A DNA stretch of 64,000 nt from Rugalucina vietnamica (taxonomy: Eukaryota; Mollusca; Bivalvia; Lucinida; Lucinidae): contig OZ024879.1 in assembly GCA_964017185.1 (NCBI GenBank), forward strand, positions 22,695,456-22,759,455, read 5' to 3'. Shown here one piece after another: positions 63,900 to 64,000 of this stretch. Numbering within the stretch: position 1 is the first letter of the stretch; every line of letters starts with the position of its first letter. Position numbers and translations under genes: made by a program. The notes beneath the pieces were generated by a model. That model made no database searches. It was not told the origin of the DNA and saw only the letters and a program-made list of their open reading frames with translations.

Positions 63900-64000
63900 C
63901 TGAAAATTTTAAAACAGAGTTGAATTATTGCATACTTCAATACAGAAAATGTTTCAAGTGCAGACTGAAACGCAAACAGCCATGAAACTGACCAAACAGT

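Overview
This window looks like animal genomic DNA, most probably from a bivalve mollusc or a close lophotrochozoan. The reasons are long AT-rich intergenic DNA, exons with splice sites, C2H2 zinc-finger exons, tRNA-derived SINEs whose tails read TTGACTGGGATGTTAAAC, and very many hairpin DNA elements. The species call is an inference. No rRNA, CRISPR, operon or bacterial signal is seen.

The gene-bearing part is 7.7-25 kb. Four plus-strand exons (7709-7917, 10276-11411, 17839-18050, 24766-24974) each begin at a pyrimidine-AG acceptor in the same phase (the first two exon bases finish a split codon), pass through a short linker into C2H2 fingers, and end in a stop. Three of them are near-equal two-finger exons of about 69 codons. 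This is the layout of a locus with alternative terminal zinc-finger exons, like Drosophila lola, where one shared upstream exon is spliced to any of several 3' exons. The shared 5' part would lie left of the window and is not seen. A separate eight-finger gene with its own start codon lies on the minus strand inside the array (21627-22370). Three of the four plus-strand exons have tandem duplications of their own 3' ends, in different states of decay, and two touch copies of one hairpin MITE.

Everything else is mostly mobile DNA. 1-6970: degenerate ~455-bp repeats holding a 2.77-kb inverted-repeat element with a 5-bp target duplication, a second element nested in it, and a 209-bp MITE with a clean TA duplication. 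12.3-17.2 kb: minisatellites split by an insertion that itself contains a GC-rich foldback element flanked by 9-bp direct repeats. 27-31 kb: a 4-kb element with long inverted arms. 31.6-37.7 kb: four tandem arrays or elements, including a 3.4-kb element with ~400-bp terminal inverted repeats enclosing twelve ~187-bp units. 39.6-48.8 kb: a Tc1-like relic, several hairpins (one with 80-bp perfect arms) and another inverted-repeat element with nine ~190-bp units. 49.5-57.3 kb: 5'-truncated retroelement copies and broken minus-strand genes of a repeated, unnamed protein family. 58-61.5 kb: a Tc1-like transposase relic and a piggyBac-like relic. 62.5-63.9 kb: two minus-strand exon-like open frames.

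Two short hairpin families recur across the whole window. MITE-A (~250-350 bp) has ends near CATTACGAAAACATG and a central palindrome built on AACATAGATTGTGGGTAC. MITE-B (~210-240 bp) has ends near TGAGCCGC and a central palindrome around GCTGATCAGC. I count roughly 20 full or partial sites of each.
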